From assembly GCF_028769735.1 (NCBI RefSeq), contig NC_088179.1:4089501-4153500 (forward strand): a DNA stretch of 64,000 nt. Direction: 5' to 3'. Shown piece by piece: positions 12,469 through 25,032 of this stretch. The notes beneath the pieces are model-generated. The model was not told the DNA's origin and made no database searches. It saw nothing but the letters and a program-made list of their open reading frames with translations. Position numbers and translations under genes: made by a program. Each line of letters starts with the position of its first letter. Within the stretch, counting starts at the first letter, position 1. Origin of the DNA: Zonotrichia leucophrys gambelii. Lineage: Eukaryota; Chordata; Aves; Passeriformes; Passerellidae.

Positions 12469-13524
12469 CTCCCTCAGAGAGAGAACAACACACTTTTGGG
12501 GAGCTACCCTAAAAGGGTGAGGGCAGATCCAGCCCTGCTGCCATCCTGCCTGGCTTTATGGAGCAGTGCCACACAGAAAGCAGTGCAGCACTTACTGCTG
12601 AACTCCTAGGCAGGAAAAGAATGAGGAGTGAGGAGCTCTACTCTCTGTTCCAAGCCTGGGGCTCATCCTGCTCCCTTTGAGACCTGGTGCAAACATTTCT
12701 GTAGAATTGATGGAGCTGATTGGTTTTGCTCCATCCCAGCCCTCCCTGGCTCTCAGCTTTATATCACATCTCATGTGATATAAGTGGTGTCAGGTTTAAG
12801 GCTTTGTTCCAAGGCTCCCTCAGAGAGAGAACAACACACTTTTGGGGAGCTACCCTAAAAGGGTGAGGGCAGATACCCTAAAAGGGTGAGGGCAGACCCA
12901 GCCCTGCTGCCATCCTGCCTGGCTTTATGGAGCAGTCCCACACAAAAAGCAGTGCAGCACTTACTGCTGAACTCCTAGGCAGGAAAAGAATGAGGAGTGA
13001 GGAGCTCTGCTCTCTCTGTTCCAAGCCTGGGGCTCATCCTGCTCCCTTTGAGACCTGGTGCAAACAGTTCTGCAGAACTGATGGAGCTGATTGGTTTTGC
13101 TCCATCCCAGCCCTCCCTGGCTCTGAGCTTTGCACATCTCATGTGATGTAAGTGGTGTCAGGTTTAAGGCTTTGTTCCAAGGCTACCTCAGAGAGAGAAC
13201 AACACACTTTTGGGGAGCTACCCCAAAAGGGTGAGGGCAGACCCAGCCCTGCTGCCATCCTGCCTGGCTTTATGGAGCAGTCCCACACAGAAAGCAGTGC
13301 AGCACTTACTGCTGAACTCCTAGGTAGGAAAAGAATGAGGAGTGAGGAGCTCTACTCTCTGTTCCAAGCCTGGGGCTCATTCTGCTCCCTTTGAAACCTG
13401 TTCTAAACAGTTCTGCAGAACTGATGGAGCTGGTTGGTTTTGCTCCATCCCAGCCCTCCCTGGCTCTCAGCTTTGCACATCTCATGTGATGTAAATGGTG
13501 TCAGGTTTAAGGCTTTGTTCCAAG
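12469..13524 (+). repeat. Three-copy tandem repeat with ~340-380-bp units
   Basis: Three head-to-tail copies start with CTCCCTCAGAGAGAGAAC (or CTACCTC) at 12469, 12815 and 13193 and end with GGCTTTGTTCCAAG. Unit lengths are about 346, 378 and 332 bp. Copy 2 is longest partly because a ~23-bp block, TACCCTAAAAGGGTGAGGGC plus flank, is repeated inside it. Copies are highly similar, which suggests recent unequal exchange. I do not recognise the unit as a transposon. Its open frames differ by indels between copies and do not look coding. Confidence 0.93.
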
Positions 13525-16500
13525 AGTGATCCACGTTCCCAGACAGAAATTTCTGTTCAGCCCGGTAAGTCACATACACAAAAAAATGACAAAAAGTCAG
13601 GGAGATCTGAGTTGTAAGATGTGAATTCCATTAGCAACTTCTCCATGTTGAGGCATCATGCTTAAAGTGCTTCAGCCTGGTTGTCCCCCTGTTTTTTATT
13701 GACAAGCAATTTGAAGCTGGTGGGGCAATGAGGAATTGCCTCATTTTTAAAAGCAGAAGCCAAAAATTCATGGGGAAAAACCCGTGTAGGAAGCATAGGA
13801 GCTCACAAGTGTCGTGAAGGTAACTCAGTGTATTCTGTAAAATAAGTAAATATACACACCCATGAGAACTAATGCAAAACACTCATCAAACCAGATCCTG
13901 TGCTGCTTCAATAGCATATCTATTTAAAAAAGGAAAAAAAAGGCACTGACAGTAAAAGGCTTTGTTCAGAACATGCTCACTCCTGTGCCTTGCAATTTTC
14001 AATTCCCTTGTTTTTTAAAATTTTTAATTTATTTTTACTTTTAAGAAGCTTTTCCATAAAGGAGAGCCCAAAACCTAGGCTGAGCTGTTCCTGTAGTGGT
14101 ACTTACTCTGAGTTCAGAGCTTCTCCCCTGCAGAGAACATCCAATTGGGCTCTCCAGGAATTATTTCAATCTCTTAGAAAGTTTGCACCCAGCAGAAGAA
14201 AACTGGTTTGAATCTTCCTTTCCTGCCCAGCAAATAGTCCCAGGCTGCTTTGAAACATGGAAACAGCGTGGCAGGGGTGGCTGTCCATGTGTCAGACAGC
14301 TGGGCTCAGCTCAGGGGCTGTGTCAGGGCAGCAGTGGCACTGCTGTGCTCTGTGTCCTGGCACCAACAGCTGGAGCAGCCCTTGGGGTGAGGGCAGAGTG
14401 GGCAATCCACCAGTTTATTTTGCCAGCAATCTGTGTTTGTCTGCCTCATTTCTGAAAGAACTTAATGCAGCACAGTTGGTGTTACTGACAGCCTCAACTG
14501 TGGTTTATCTGGCAGTAAAATAATTGCCCAGCTTATCCATGTCTAGTGCTTGGAGATCCTAAATTTATCCTTTTATTCTAAGTTTCCTGTCCATGAAATA
14601 GAACTAGGCCTTTTTCTCTTTTATGTTTAACTGGACATTTGTGCATTTGTTGATTTAAGTTGATTGGTATGTGAGGATGAGGTGATCTTTCTTGTCACAA
14701 TTTCAGATTGTGGGGGTGCAGTGGTTTCTGTCTGGGGATGTCTTGTTCCCCACCCCCTCAAACACACACAGACATTTTTCATGTAGATCTTTGAGGCATT
14801 GTACAAGGCATGACTGACTTGAACCCTTGTGCAACTTCTCTGAGGTAACAAAAGCCAGGCTGATTTGATGGGCAGGGAAATAAGATGAACCTCAATGAGA
14901 TTTAAAAAATAATAAAAAAATTAAAAGGCAGGGTGAGCTTTTTGGCACTCTCAATTTTTTTGGGAGGTGGTGTTCAGGCATTGCTGCTTCAGACAGGCTT
15001 GGTTGCCCTCACTGTGCAGACATTATTAAGTGTGAGAGAGGAAAAAATCAGTATAATTGCAGAAAAGACTATTTGGTAGCAGCTTAATGCTCAGGCTGTT
15101 AAAGTCACAGAACTAACATCTATCAAAGAAACTGGATTCAATTTAAAGCAAATTCAGAGGAATTCTGGGCCTATTTGTGCTTTTGTGCAGTAAGATTGGT
15201 GCACCACGTGGGGGCAATAAGGGATTGTCTGTGTCTCAGCTGTTACCTGTGGATAAGAACACAGCAGACACAGTTGTCAGATTTTTACCTGGACTTTTGT
15301 TGCAGGGTTGTGGCTCAGCAGCTCTGTTTTATTGCAGTTTGTAGCTTGTCTGTGCTCTTTATTTTTGTGCTGTGGCTTCAGAACTGCTGCTGGCTACAGA
15401 CTGTGCCTTCTGGGCAGGGAGGACGTGCTTGGACAAGTTCACCAGTCAGACTGAGAGGAGCTGCTGAGTGAGTGTGTCTGTGTGTGCAGGTAGGAACATA
15501 TGCTGTGCTTAATTTACTTGTTCTAATTGCCACCTTCACCATGAGAGCCAAGTTAAAATAGAGATGTAATTATGAAAGGCAAAGTAGGTGATTGCAAAAA
15601 GGGATTTTGCAGCCTCTTGGGGTTTTTCTGTTAGCAGAAGTTTTTCCTGTACATAGATACCCAGGCCTGTTCTAAAGAATTGGTTAATAATGAGGGTTTA
15701 ATTCCAGGTCATGGTCTAAGGCTGGTGGACTTTGTGCTTTAGAAAGGCCAATGTAATTAGAAGTTGCAGTGTGTATAGAAGAGCTCTTGAAAAATACTCC
15801 AAAGGGGAACAATGAGAAGCTCAAAGAATTCCTTCTGGGAGAAGTGCTAGAACGTGATTTTGGAGGGCAGAATTATTTAAGATTGGAAGTGTAAAATCCC
15901 AACCACAGAGTCTACAGCTATCTGTAGCATGGGAATCAGTTGGTTTAGCAAGGCCCTGCTGCTGCTGAGTGCCTTTGCCATTCCATCTCTGCCAGTAGAA
16001 GGAGGTGCATTCTGACCATTTTTGAAGCATCTTCATTCATTCCTGCTGAAGAACAGGATTTCTCCTATGCTTTCAGTAAATTTTAACAGTAAGTGAGCCT
16101 GGAGTAAGAGAGTAATTCTGGTAAGTGGCATGTGCAGGTATGTGTTATTCAATCTTTATGCTCATTGTGTGGATCATATCTCTGCTTATCCAACAATTCC
16201 TGTTCACCTTGACTTGAGTCTTTTGTCATTTGCTAATGAGAGTTGGTGGATTGGTCAGATTTTATGATTTTATTCTTTTCAGTTTTTCTACCATCTGAAA
16301 TACTGGTGGGCTGTTAGTACAGAGCACCACTGATTCAAATTGCTGAAATTGGCCTGATTTTGCTATTTAAGAAACAAACTTATGCTCTTTGTGACTGTTG
16401 GGTAGAGAACTTGTTAATCTGCAATGAGGCAGGTTGAGGAATGACTTGTGGATCCTGCAGCCTGGTCCTTGCTGAGATGTCTGAGGTGATGTGGGAGGCA

Positions 16501-17884
16501 AGACAAGTGGTCTGTGCCTGGTTCTGCTGCACAAGCCATTACAGGATGAAACACTTCCAGACCAGAGCCATGGCCAGGGTGGTCACTAATTGTCATTACT
16601 TTTCATTAACAAGTAGACACAGTTGTGCAGAAGTGATTTTTTTCCCCTGGTGGAGCTCTGAGGTGCTCTGAGGGTGGTGCAGTGTCACCAGGTCCTCAAA
16701 AGTGATCATGTGGTGGAGAAAGCTCTCAGCCCTTGCAGTCAGTCCTAAGTGACACTTAGGCTTAGGTTAATGATGCCTACAGGAAATTGTTGAATATCTC
16801 CAGGCAGTAACAGATGGAAGAATTGTCCTACAAGGCTCTGGCTTGAACTAAACCAGGAACTGTGGCAGTCAAAGGTCTGTGAACAGCCCCCAAAGGGATT
16901 CTGGTGCTTTCAGTGCCAAACCTGCAGTGCAACCCATATCAATCCATCTTCCTCTTCAAATCCTTGGTGTGCCCATGTGTGTTGTCATTGTGGAGTCCCA
17001 GCACAACACACTGGAGAGGTGAGCTGGTGACATGTGGCCCTGTTAGTTTGGTGCACATGGTATAAAATGCTGGCTGAAGTGGTTGTAAATAATGTTGCTC
17101 TCAGCTGTGCCAGCTTGCTGCTACAAGCATTTGAAATCCTACAATGTAAGCATTTGAAACTGCTTGCCTTGTTCTTATGAGATGGAGACCTCCGAGAGAC
17201 AGAGCTTTGTAGTGTGGATTTGGAAAATATGTGCTGACAAAATCACCATTTTCAGCCTGCAGAGTTTCTCTTTGTCATGGTGAAGGATCTGAACAAAAAG
17301 AAGCTTTCCCAGCTGTTATCTTGGTTGGATAAAAAGTCTGCTTTGAAGGACTTCCTCAAACCTCATCCAGAGGGTGATTAAAGAAAAAAATTATATTATA
17401 GTGTAATGAAAGGGTAATTCTAATTGTCCTGCTCAGGCCAAGAGGAGAATGTGGTGCAGATTATCTGTTGTATTACTTGAGTGAGAGAGTTACACCTTGT
17501 TATCAGTTTTTATCTCAAAAGGAGAGAGCTGTGCTTTGTCCTGACACTGCATCAGCAACAGCTGGCTTTCATGTGTAATGACATTCTTCTTCTAGTTTTG
17601 GTCTCTCAACTTCTTCCTCCTCCTGTAAAGGCTTCAAACACTGCTTGGATGGCTGAAAAGTTTGATTTCATGGCTGTTACAGAAACTTAAAAGTCTTTGT
17701 GGACAGCTGTGAAGAACATACTGCTGAGTCTGGTAGAGATAACCAATCCACTCCCTCTTTTGGTTTTCAAAATCACCAAACACCACATCTCAAGCATGTT
17801 TTTTGTTAGAGATGCTGAGGATTTATTAAATGATTGAGTGTATAGAACAGAAGTTCAGCCTGATGTGGCCCTTCCTAATTGTGC
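13525..17884. other. Intergenic sequence, nothing recognised
   Basis: I see no gene, RNA or transposon family in this stretch. The short open frames have no supporting context. Confidence 0.5.
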
Positions 17885-18031
17885 CCTGTGGCTGCTCCAG
17901 CCCTGTGAAGTTGGTTGGGGCTTGGAACAATCTGGGATAGTGGAAGGTGTCCCTGCCAGTGGCAGAGGAGTTGAAATTGGATGATCTTTAAGGTCCTTTC
18001 CATCCCAAACTATTCTGGAATTCTCTGATAT
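17885..18031 (+). mobile_element. CR1 LINE 3' fragment
   Basis: The order of CR1 tail motifs is intact: GGGATAGTGGAAGGTGTCCC, TGCCAGTGGCAG, GATCTTTAAGGTCC, then an ATTCTCTGATAT end. It is truncated at its 5' end. Confidence 0.75.
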
Positions 18032-19639
18032 GATGGAAAATTTTTTGTTGTTGTTGTTTGTGTGAGTAGACAGGTCAGAAATGAGCTTGTTCTTATGTGT
18101 TCAGGATGAGGACAATTAAACACTGAACCTTTGTGCCTTTTCCTTGCTGCACTGTTTCAGTTCAGTAAATCACCTGTGTTTTGGGTAAGCAACAAAGTCA
18201 GGACCCTTGAGTGAAGCATAAAGAGCAGCAGCAGGGTGTTGATGTTTCTAAAGGCTCTGCCCCATCTGTAATTTTCCCTTCCTCTCCTGAGTGTGGTGGT
18301 GTGTGGCTTTAAAGTGATCACATCAGATTTGTTCTCTGACTTAGTGGCAGCTGCTTTTTTGCACAAGAAAACTTTAGTGCTCTTTTTAGGTGTTAAAGAA
18401 AGTGATTGAAATGAAGATGACTCTGAAGTGTCGGCACTTTGAAGGATGTGGAAGTGTATTAGCAGTTAGGTTGCAAATAAAAAGCTATGCAAATAAGATA
18501 CTGAAAAAAGCCTGACTGTAATGAAAGCACTTCACCTGACTGAAATCACCATTGATCTTATAAATGGAGTTCTCTAAAATGTTGTGTACACTTTTGCAAC
18601 TTTCCTATTTGTGTTTTTTTTGTCTGAATCCATGAGATTCTTCAGCTCCACATCACTTTTTAAGGAGAACAAATCATGGGGTGTATTCTGTAAAACTTTG
18701 TGTCTTTCGTCCTTTTGAAGAGATGAGAATGCTGTTAGTCAGGAATTACTCACTAAATTTGCAAGCTGCCTTTTTGTGAGTGAGAGTAATGAAGCTGCTT
18801 CTGTTTGAAAGTGCTGTTCTGCATAATTTATGTGCTTTTTATTACCAAAGTCATATGCTATGCCAATATTTTGTTTTTCATATTGCTGTGAAAAGGTCAA
18901 GTTCTCAGAAACAAGATGGCTCCTTGCAATTCTCATGCTATTGTCCAACAATCCATATCTAGAGAAACACAAGGATTTCTCTCATTCCTGTTGCTTCTTG
19001 TCTTGAAGAGCAGACTGTAGTGAGCTGTGGGTGACTCAGGGGTTGTGAAAGGTGGCCCTTTTCAGGAAGAGCTCTTTTCCTGGCTGTCCTGTTATCTGCC
19101 AGCCTTGGCCTTAGCTTTAGAGCTGATGAAATCCAGACGGTGCAAAGATCTGTTTGTCCTGTGCTGAATTTCCTACAGTGTTTTGTTCTCGTGTGTGTCA
19201 GTGAGGGTTTGCTGGCTGGGGAGGGAGGAGGAGGAGGATGCTTTTGTGTTTTTCAGCTCCTTTGGCCAACAACACTTCCCAATGCCCCTGTGCAGCACCC
19301 ACCTTTTCTGTTCTGTAGCGCTGAGTCTGTTTCTACCCCACTTAAAATTCATATGTGAAAAATTTAACCTAGTGAAGACCTAAAATTTTCACTACTTGGC
19401 CTGGGGCTGGTTACTAGCATGTTGCTGTCCCCCAGGGTGGCATTCCCCTGAGCAAGTGAGATCTGTGGGGTGCGCCTGATGGATGTCTGGGATGGCATTG
19501 GGGGCTCTCATGTGCCTCTTTTTGGGGTGCAGGCCTTGTGTAGCAGCCTGTCCTTCAGCTTCGCATGGAAATATTATTTTAAAGCCTTCCTCGTGCTGCA
19601 AAACCCCACTTTGGGTTTCGTTTCGGTATAAAATAATTC
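18032..19639. other. Sequence upstream of the CpG island, nothing recognised
   Basis: Intergenic DNA of ordinary composition lies between a CR1 fragment and the FARP2 CpG island. No gene or repeat family is identified. Confidence 0.5.
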
Positions 19640-20520
19640 TCTGATCCCGGCAGGACCGGCGGGGCGGTGGGGCAGCGGGAGGGCTCGGTGTGTGTCTGTG
19701 TTCTGTATCCCGCTGCAGCTCCGTGCGCGGAGCCGCGGGCCCTGCCCCGGGCCCCGTTACCCGCCCGCAGGGTGGGGCCGGTCCCGCCCCGGTCCCGCTG
19801 CCCACAGCCGGGCGGGGCGGGGCGGGGCCGCTCGGGGCCGGTGTGAGCGCGGGCGGCGGCGGAGCGGGCCCGGCCTGGAGGTGAGCGCGGGGCGGCGGCT
19901 TCGGGCCGCGAACCGAACCGAACCGGGGCTGGAGCGCGGGGAGCGGGCGCGGGGCGGGGGCTGAGGGGGCCGGAGCGGCGCTGCCGGCGAGCGGCGCCCC
20001 AGGCCGGTGGCTCGGCCCCGCCTGCGCGGCCGCGCTTCCGCCGCTGCCGGCGGTGCGGCCCCGGCCCGCGGCGCTCGTGTGGGAGCCGGGCCGGGGAACG
20101 GAACGGGGTCTGCGGGCCGCGCTCTGCCAGCCCCGGGACTAGGCTCCGGCTCGGGGGCTGCCGGGGCCTGGGGAGCGGCTTCCCCGGGGCTCAGAGAGCG
20201 CCTTCGCTGGGGTGCCGCCGGTCCGGCCTGGGCGGCTTCGCCGCTGCCCTGCCGGGCTGCGAGTGTGAGGGCAGCCGCGCCCCGGCACGGCCCGTCCCTG
20301 ACCGCCTCCGTGCGGGACCCGGGCCGGGAGCGTCCTGCCGGGCCCGGCTGCTCGTTCCGAGAGGCGCTGCTGAAGCGCCGCTCACCTGGCGGGGACCGGC
20401 CGCGGACATTCCCCGCTGTCCCCGCCCATCCTGCTCCATCCCGGCCGCCGTGTGCAGGGAGAGCCATGGAACCCTCCGGGGCCGTGAGCAGGGACGGGCC
20501 CTACGGGAGCCTGAGGTGCG
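19640..20520 (+). promoter_or_regulatory. FARP2: CpG island, probable FARP2 promoter
   Basis: GC content and CpG density rise abruptly here and fall again by ~20520. Tandem GC boxes (GGCGGGGCGGGGCGGGG, 19811-19827) are typical Sp1-type sites in a TATA-less housekeeping promoter. The island lies 4-5 kb upstream of the first FARP2 coding exon on the same strand. The start site is not visible. The island continues beyond exon 1, so additional first exons are possible. Long frames on both strands here are GC-rich artefacts. Confidence 0.8.
19830..19880 (+). other. FARP2: Candidate FARP2 non-coding exon 1 (3' end)
   Basis: A strong donor GCCTGGAG|GTGAGC places an exon end at 19880, just after the GC boxes. 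It would splice to the acceptor at 24808. The 5' limit is arbitrary. The exon is inferred, not proven. Confidence 0.45.
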
Positions 20521-20904
20521 GCTCAGGGGAGCACATCGCTCTTCTCGCCATGGAGCACTCGGAATCTTCACCGTCTTCTCTGAGATGGGGGATTCCTGGT
20601 GCATCATTTGTGTCAGCTCAGTGTAGCGCTGCTAACGGGTGGCTGTGGCTTAAAGAGTTAAGAGAGGAAAGTTTGCTCTTTTGTACTTCCTTGCTGCTCC
20701 CTGTGTAGCTATTGGAATGAACACCCTGCTCACACTGCTGGGGAACTGGCCTCGCTTCAGATCTGCTTCCTGCATGGGTGAGGGATGGAGCATGGACCCT
20801 GCCATGGACCACTCACCAAAAGACACCGTGCTCAGAGGAGCTCCTTGGAAAGCCCTTGGTGTCATCCAAGTGTGCAAAGCCAGATTGAATGGGGCTAGAA
20901 GTAA

Positions 20905-21002
20905 ACCGGTCTAGTGGAAGGTGTCCCTGCCCATGGCAGGGGGTTGGAACAAGGTGGACTTTAGGGTCCCTTTAAACCCAAGCCACTCTATATTTCTATG
21001 AT
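20905..21002 (+). mobile_element. CR1 LINE 3' fragment
   Basis: TAGTGGAAGGTGTCCCTGCC, then CATGGCAGGGGGTTGGAAC, a GGGTCC block and a TATTTCTATGATC tail form the CR1 3' end. It lies in FARP2 intron 1. Confidence 0.75.
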
Positions 21003-22649
21003 CTTGCATATCCTTAGATATAAGCTGCCTTTCCAGATTTGCTGGTAGCTGAAAACGCTGTCTTGCTTCTGAAAAATATGTTTATTCCATCCAAGTAGAA
21101 GATGAAACTCATTGTGTCTTAAAAGGTATTTTGCAAAGCACCTGGTAAAAAAGAAAAAGATATACTGCTACCTAAATTTTGTTTTGTTTGCTCCTTCATT
21201 TAGGGCTGAGAGCAACACTCATTCAGTCACTGTGCTTCAGGGAGCAGATTTAGCTTTAGTGCCTGGGTCCCAATTTGTAGGAAATGATCAGGATAAACAC
21301 TAGGTGCAAGCAAGTTCAGGGAGAGGCAATGCAAGGAAGATTTTTTTATGCCAGAATACCAGTGTTGTGGTGATATTGTATTTTAGTTTTGTATTGTTGA
21401 GATCTTGTTGTGGCTCACTCATGGCAGGAGGCTTTTGGTGGGATGCTCTGCTCTGCCTGTAGAAATTCTGTGTTCTTGGAGCTTGCAGCCTGTCTCTAGC
21501 TCATTTTCCTCCTCCTTTCGTGTAGTCAGCCCCTTGAACTGAAGTGTCTCCTGAGCCATGACACTGTGGGTTTTGTCCAGAAATGTCATATGTGTAGTCA
21601 GAGGACTTAAAACACCCTGTGTAACTGTGGTGGTGAAACTGGAGGTAGTGCTTGCCTTGGCTGGCACTCCTCACACATGGGGTGGTGGAGGCAGAGGGAG
21701 CAGACTGGGATATCTGGGGATTGTCACTGGTTGTGGTGGCACCAGTGGGGTGCCTTGGAGGGAGCAGGATGTGCCATGGGGGGGATGCTCCACTGCTCTT
21801 CTGGGCATCGTGCTTCTGCACATGTGTGTTGTGCCCAGTGCTTGTTTGGCCTTTAAAATCTGAATATTGAAAATATTTTTAGGAACATGTCATCAGCGGG
21901 ACGTGAGATCAAGCCCGACTGAGTTCACTTTTCCTGTTAGCACCAGTGGGGAGGGACTTTGACACGTGCAGTTCCTGTTTGGTGTGACTCTGATCTCTCC
22001 TGGAGAGTGCCCAGGAGCTCCCCCTGAGCCTGGCCTTGGGTGGCTGCCTGCCTTCCTTGGGGCAGCAGCTGCCTCCAGCTGGAGGGGAACTGCTGAGGCT
22101 CTGCAGGGCTGCTCCTGCTGCTGCCTCTGCTCTTGCTGCTTGCATTTTTTTCCTTTTGAGTAACTGCAGAGTGTGTCTCTTCCAGGAGCTGTTTATTCAG
22201 AAGGGAATGAGTGCTCCTGGAGCACCAATTTTAAGAGTGGCTGGCTAATAAAGAGCCCTGTGAGGAGTGTGACCCATCCTGGGCAGCTCCAGGTGATCAC
22301 AGGCTCCTGAATGCCAACAGCAAAAATTTACCATGGGATTACCTGATAAGGGACATGATATCAAGGGGATACAGGTGACCAGATCAAGCTCTGGTTTCTC
22401 TTCAGATCAGCAGTTAGCAGAAGGAGACACCCAATTTACACCTCTGAATTTTATTGTTAGGGTGCTTTTAAAATTTATGACCTAAAAGTTTTTCTCCTTG
22501 GCTGTGTGGCCACACTAACCAAGAAGTTCAGGCAAAGAATACACACAAAACAGCCCAAGAAAGAAACTTTCTGATTATTTGTCACCCAAGGCTGGGCATA
22601 GAGCAGTGTGTGCCCACTTTCAGGGTTAAGCTCATCCTTCATGCTGGGT
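21003..22649. other. FARP2 intron 1 part, nothing recognised
   Basis: Intronic sequence between two CR1 fragments. No gene, RNA or repeat family is identified. Confidence 0.5.
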
Positions 22650-23103
22650 TTGGTTTTGGGTTCCTGGTGCATGTCCAGAGAAGGGCAGTGGAGCTGGGGA
22701 AGGCTCTGGAGAGCAAATCAGGTGAGGCACAGCTGGGGGAGCTCAGCTGGAGAACAGGAGGCTCAGGGGGAACCTTCTTGCTCTCTGTAACTCCCTGACA
22801 GGAGGCTGCAGCCAAGTGGGGGTCAGGCTCTGCCCCCAGGGAACAAGGGGCAGCACAAGAGGAAATGGCCTCAAGCTGTGTCAGAGGACATTTACATTCA
22901 ATATCAGGGAAAATTTATTCACTGAAAGGTTGCTCAGGCATTAGAACAGGCTTCTTAGGGCTGTGGTGGAGTCTCCATCCCTGAAGTGTTCAAACATGTG
23001 TGGATGGGGCACTTGGGGACATGGTTTAATGGTGTAGGCAGTGCTGGGTTAGAGGTTGGACCTGATGATGTCAGACTTTTTCAGTCATAATTATTCTGTG
23101 ATT
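22650..23103 (+). mobile_element. CR1 LINE fragment (~450 bp)
   Basis: This is a longer CR1 3' part. It includes GAGCTCAGCTGGAGAACAGG, a GAGGAAATGGCCTCAAGCTG motif, a GGACATTTACATTCAATATC-type block, GAGGTTGGACCTGATGATG and the tail ATTATTCTGTGATT. There is no intact ORF. Confidence 0.8.
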
Positions 23104-23988
23104 GTCACACTTTGGTGTTGCATGGGAGGCTGGTGACATCTCTGGGTGCTCTCAGCTTTGCTGCTTGGTCAGGGCTCTGCAGGGGCTCAGAGGCCACACA
23201 AATCTGTGGGGGCTGTGATTAGGTGGGGAGGCATCTCTCTGCCCTTCTGGAGTAAGTTTATCTCTACAGGGATCTACAAGTATAAAAATAAAACCCCCAA
23301 AATGTTAAAATGCACTGGGCTGCAAGCTAGGAAGACATTTGACCAGTCTCAGTGAGTGTGAGAATTGAAACAGAAACATAACATAAACCCCCAAGTAATT
23401 TGTGAGGACAGCTAGGGCTGGCTTCATTCAGATCCTTGCAGTAGCTGCCTACCTACTCTGAGCACAGGGACAAAGGAGTGTTGTCATGAGCTGCCTTTCT
23501 TCTTTTCTGACAAAACACTTTTACTAAAACAATAACCTGGCACTCCTTTGGATGTGAAGCTGTCCCACTGCAGTACCCACACACCCTTGTGTTGGCACAC
23601 ACGGTGGTGTTTGGGTAACTCACCCACAAGGCCCAGGCAGCCTCCCTGTGTGCTCCTGCTGCCACATGCTCAGTGCCAGGGCTGGGCATGGGGCATTCTG
23701 AGCACACAGCCCTCACCTTGGTGTGGACCCCACTGTGGTTCCCCATGCAAACATCAGCACTGCCCTGGTGGCATGGCAGAGCTGGGACAGCCTCGTGGGA
23801 CATTTTCCCCATGTCAAATTAAAGGTTGGCTCTGCACAGCTGCCACCAAGCTGTGACAGCCAGGCTCCTGTGTAGGAGTCAGCCTGCACTCACCAGTGTC
23901 TGTAACTGAGATTTTTGCCCACTGATTTAATCTGGATATAGCACAAATTTCCTGGTGAGGTGAGGAGCTGTTACCTTGTAGCAGTGCT

Positions 23989-24516
23989 TGATGAAGGCTC
24001 TGAGCTGCCAGCAGTTGAGGTTTTGCATGAATCATCATTTTGGGGGTGCAGGAAGTTAACAGTTCTGTTATCTCAGTGTGGAGTGAGATGGTTGGGTACC
24101 CATGAGAGGCACCTGCCTCACTCTTCTCTGTGCCCAGTGCTCATGCTGCTGCTGGGAGGAGGCTCATCAGCAGAAAAAGTGTCAAAAACAAAAATGTTCA
24201 TGTTGAGAGGGCAGAAAGCACAAGTTTGACTACCCCATTTCTTAACTGTGCTTCATAATGCCTGATGAAGGCTCTGAGCTGCCAGCAGTTGAGGTTTTGC
24301 ACGAATCACCTTTTTGGGGGTGCAGGAAATGAATAGTTCTGTTATCTCGGTGTGCAGTCAGTGGGATGGTTGGGTACCTTCTTGTCCCCAGTGCTCATGC
24401 TGCTGGTGGGAGGAGGCTCATCAGCAGAAAAACCTTGTCAGAACCAAAAATGTTCATGTTGAGAGGGCAGAAGGCACAGGTTTGATTACCCCATTTCTTA
24501 ACTGTGCTTCAGAATG
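23989..24516 (+). repeat. Two-copy tandem duplication, ~270-bp period
   Basis: Copy 1 starts at 23989 and copy 2 at 24263, both with TGATGAAGGCTCTGAGCTGC. Both end with TTCTTAACTGTGCTTCA(T/G)AATG. Copy 2 lacks a segment around GAGAGGCACCTGCCTCAC. It lies in FARP2 intron 1, just upstream of the first coding exon. Confidence 0.9.
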
Positions 24517-24551
24517 GTTGGTTTTGCTTCCCAGCTGTTGGATTTTAGTCA

Positions 24552-24663
24552 TTATAGCACGGTTTGGGTTGGAAGGGACCCTAAAGCTCATCTTGTTCCA
24601 ACCTCTCCCATGGGCAGGGACACCTTCCCCTAGACCAGCTTTCTCCAAGCCCTGTCCAGAGCT
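24552..24663 (-). mobile_element. CR1 LINE 3' fragment, antisense
   Basis: Read on + it is the reverse complement of the CR1 tail: GGTTTGGGTTGGAAGGGACC, TTCCAACCTCTCCCATGGGC, AGGGACACCTTCCCCTAGAC, then CCAAGCCCTGTCCAGAGC. Confidence 0.8.
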
Positions 24664-24808
24664 TCATTAACCTTATTACTGATTTTGCTAGTGGGATAAA
24701 GAATGTTAAATAAGGATTTTGTGACAGTGCTTCACTGGGTGGTATTTTCATCCACAATATCATTCAGGCTGTAACCCTAACCCTCCATTTCCTTCCATAT
24801 TTCTACAG

Positions 24809-25032
24809 ACTCTGCTTGCTGTTGGAAGATGGGAGAGATAGAAGGAACCTACAGAGTTCTGCAGACTCCAGGCTCTCGTTTGGGTGCCCAGAAGAGCTCA
24901 GGAGTGAGCACCTTGGAGCCAGGGCAGAGCCTCGTGCCTGCCATGGCCTCATCGCCCGCCAAGGCGCACGAGCGCGACCTCCCCGTCAAAATCAAGATGT
25001 TGGACAACACAGTGGAAGTCCTTGACATTGAG
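24809..25032 (+). CDS. FARP2: FARP2 first coding exon (start codon at 24829)
   Basis: The acceptor is TTTCTACAG ending at 24808. The 20 nt before the ATG are 5'UTR. The start context AAG-ATG-G has A at -3 and G at +4, and no upstream ATG lies in the exon. It encodes [20 protein letters not shown] and onward to [16 protein letters not shown]. The last part is strand 1 of FERM lobe F1. The donor is GAG|GTAAGA at 25033. Confidence 0.95.

Noticed and set aside
12385..13394. Short frames repeated in the three-copy tandem repeat, as a possible gene family
   Set aside because: The frames differ by indels between copies, lack shared start and stop positions, and have no splice signals.
19757..20708. 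Long open frames on both strands (233 and 236 residues)
   Set aside because: These are CpG-island artefacts: high GC removes stop codons. The composition is Arg/Pro/Ala/Gly with no recognisable domain.
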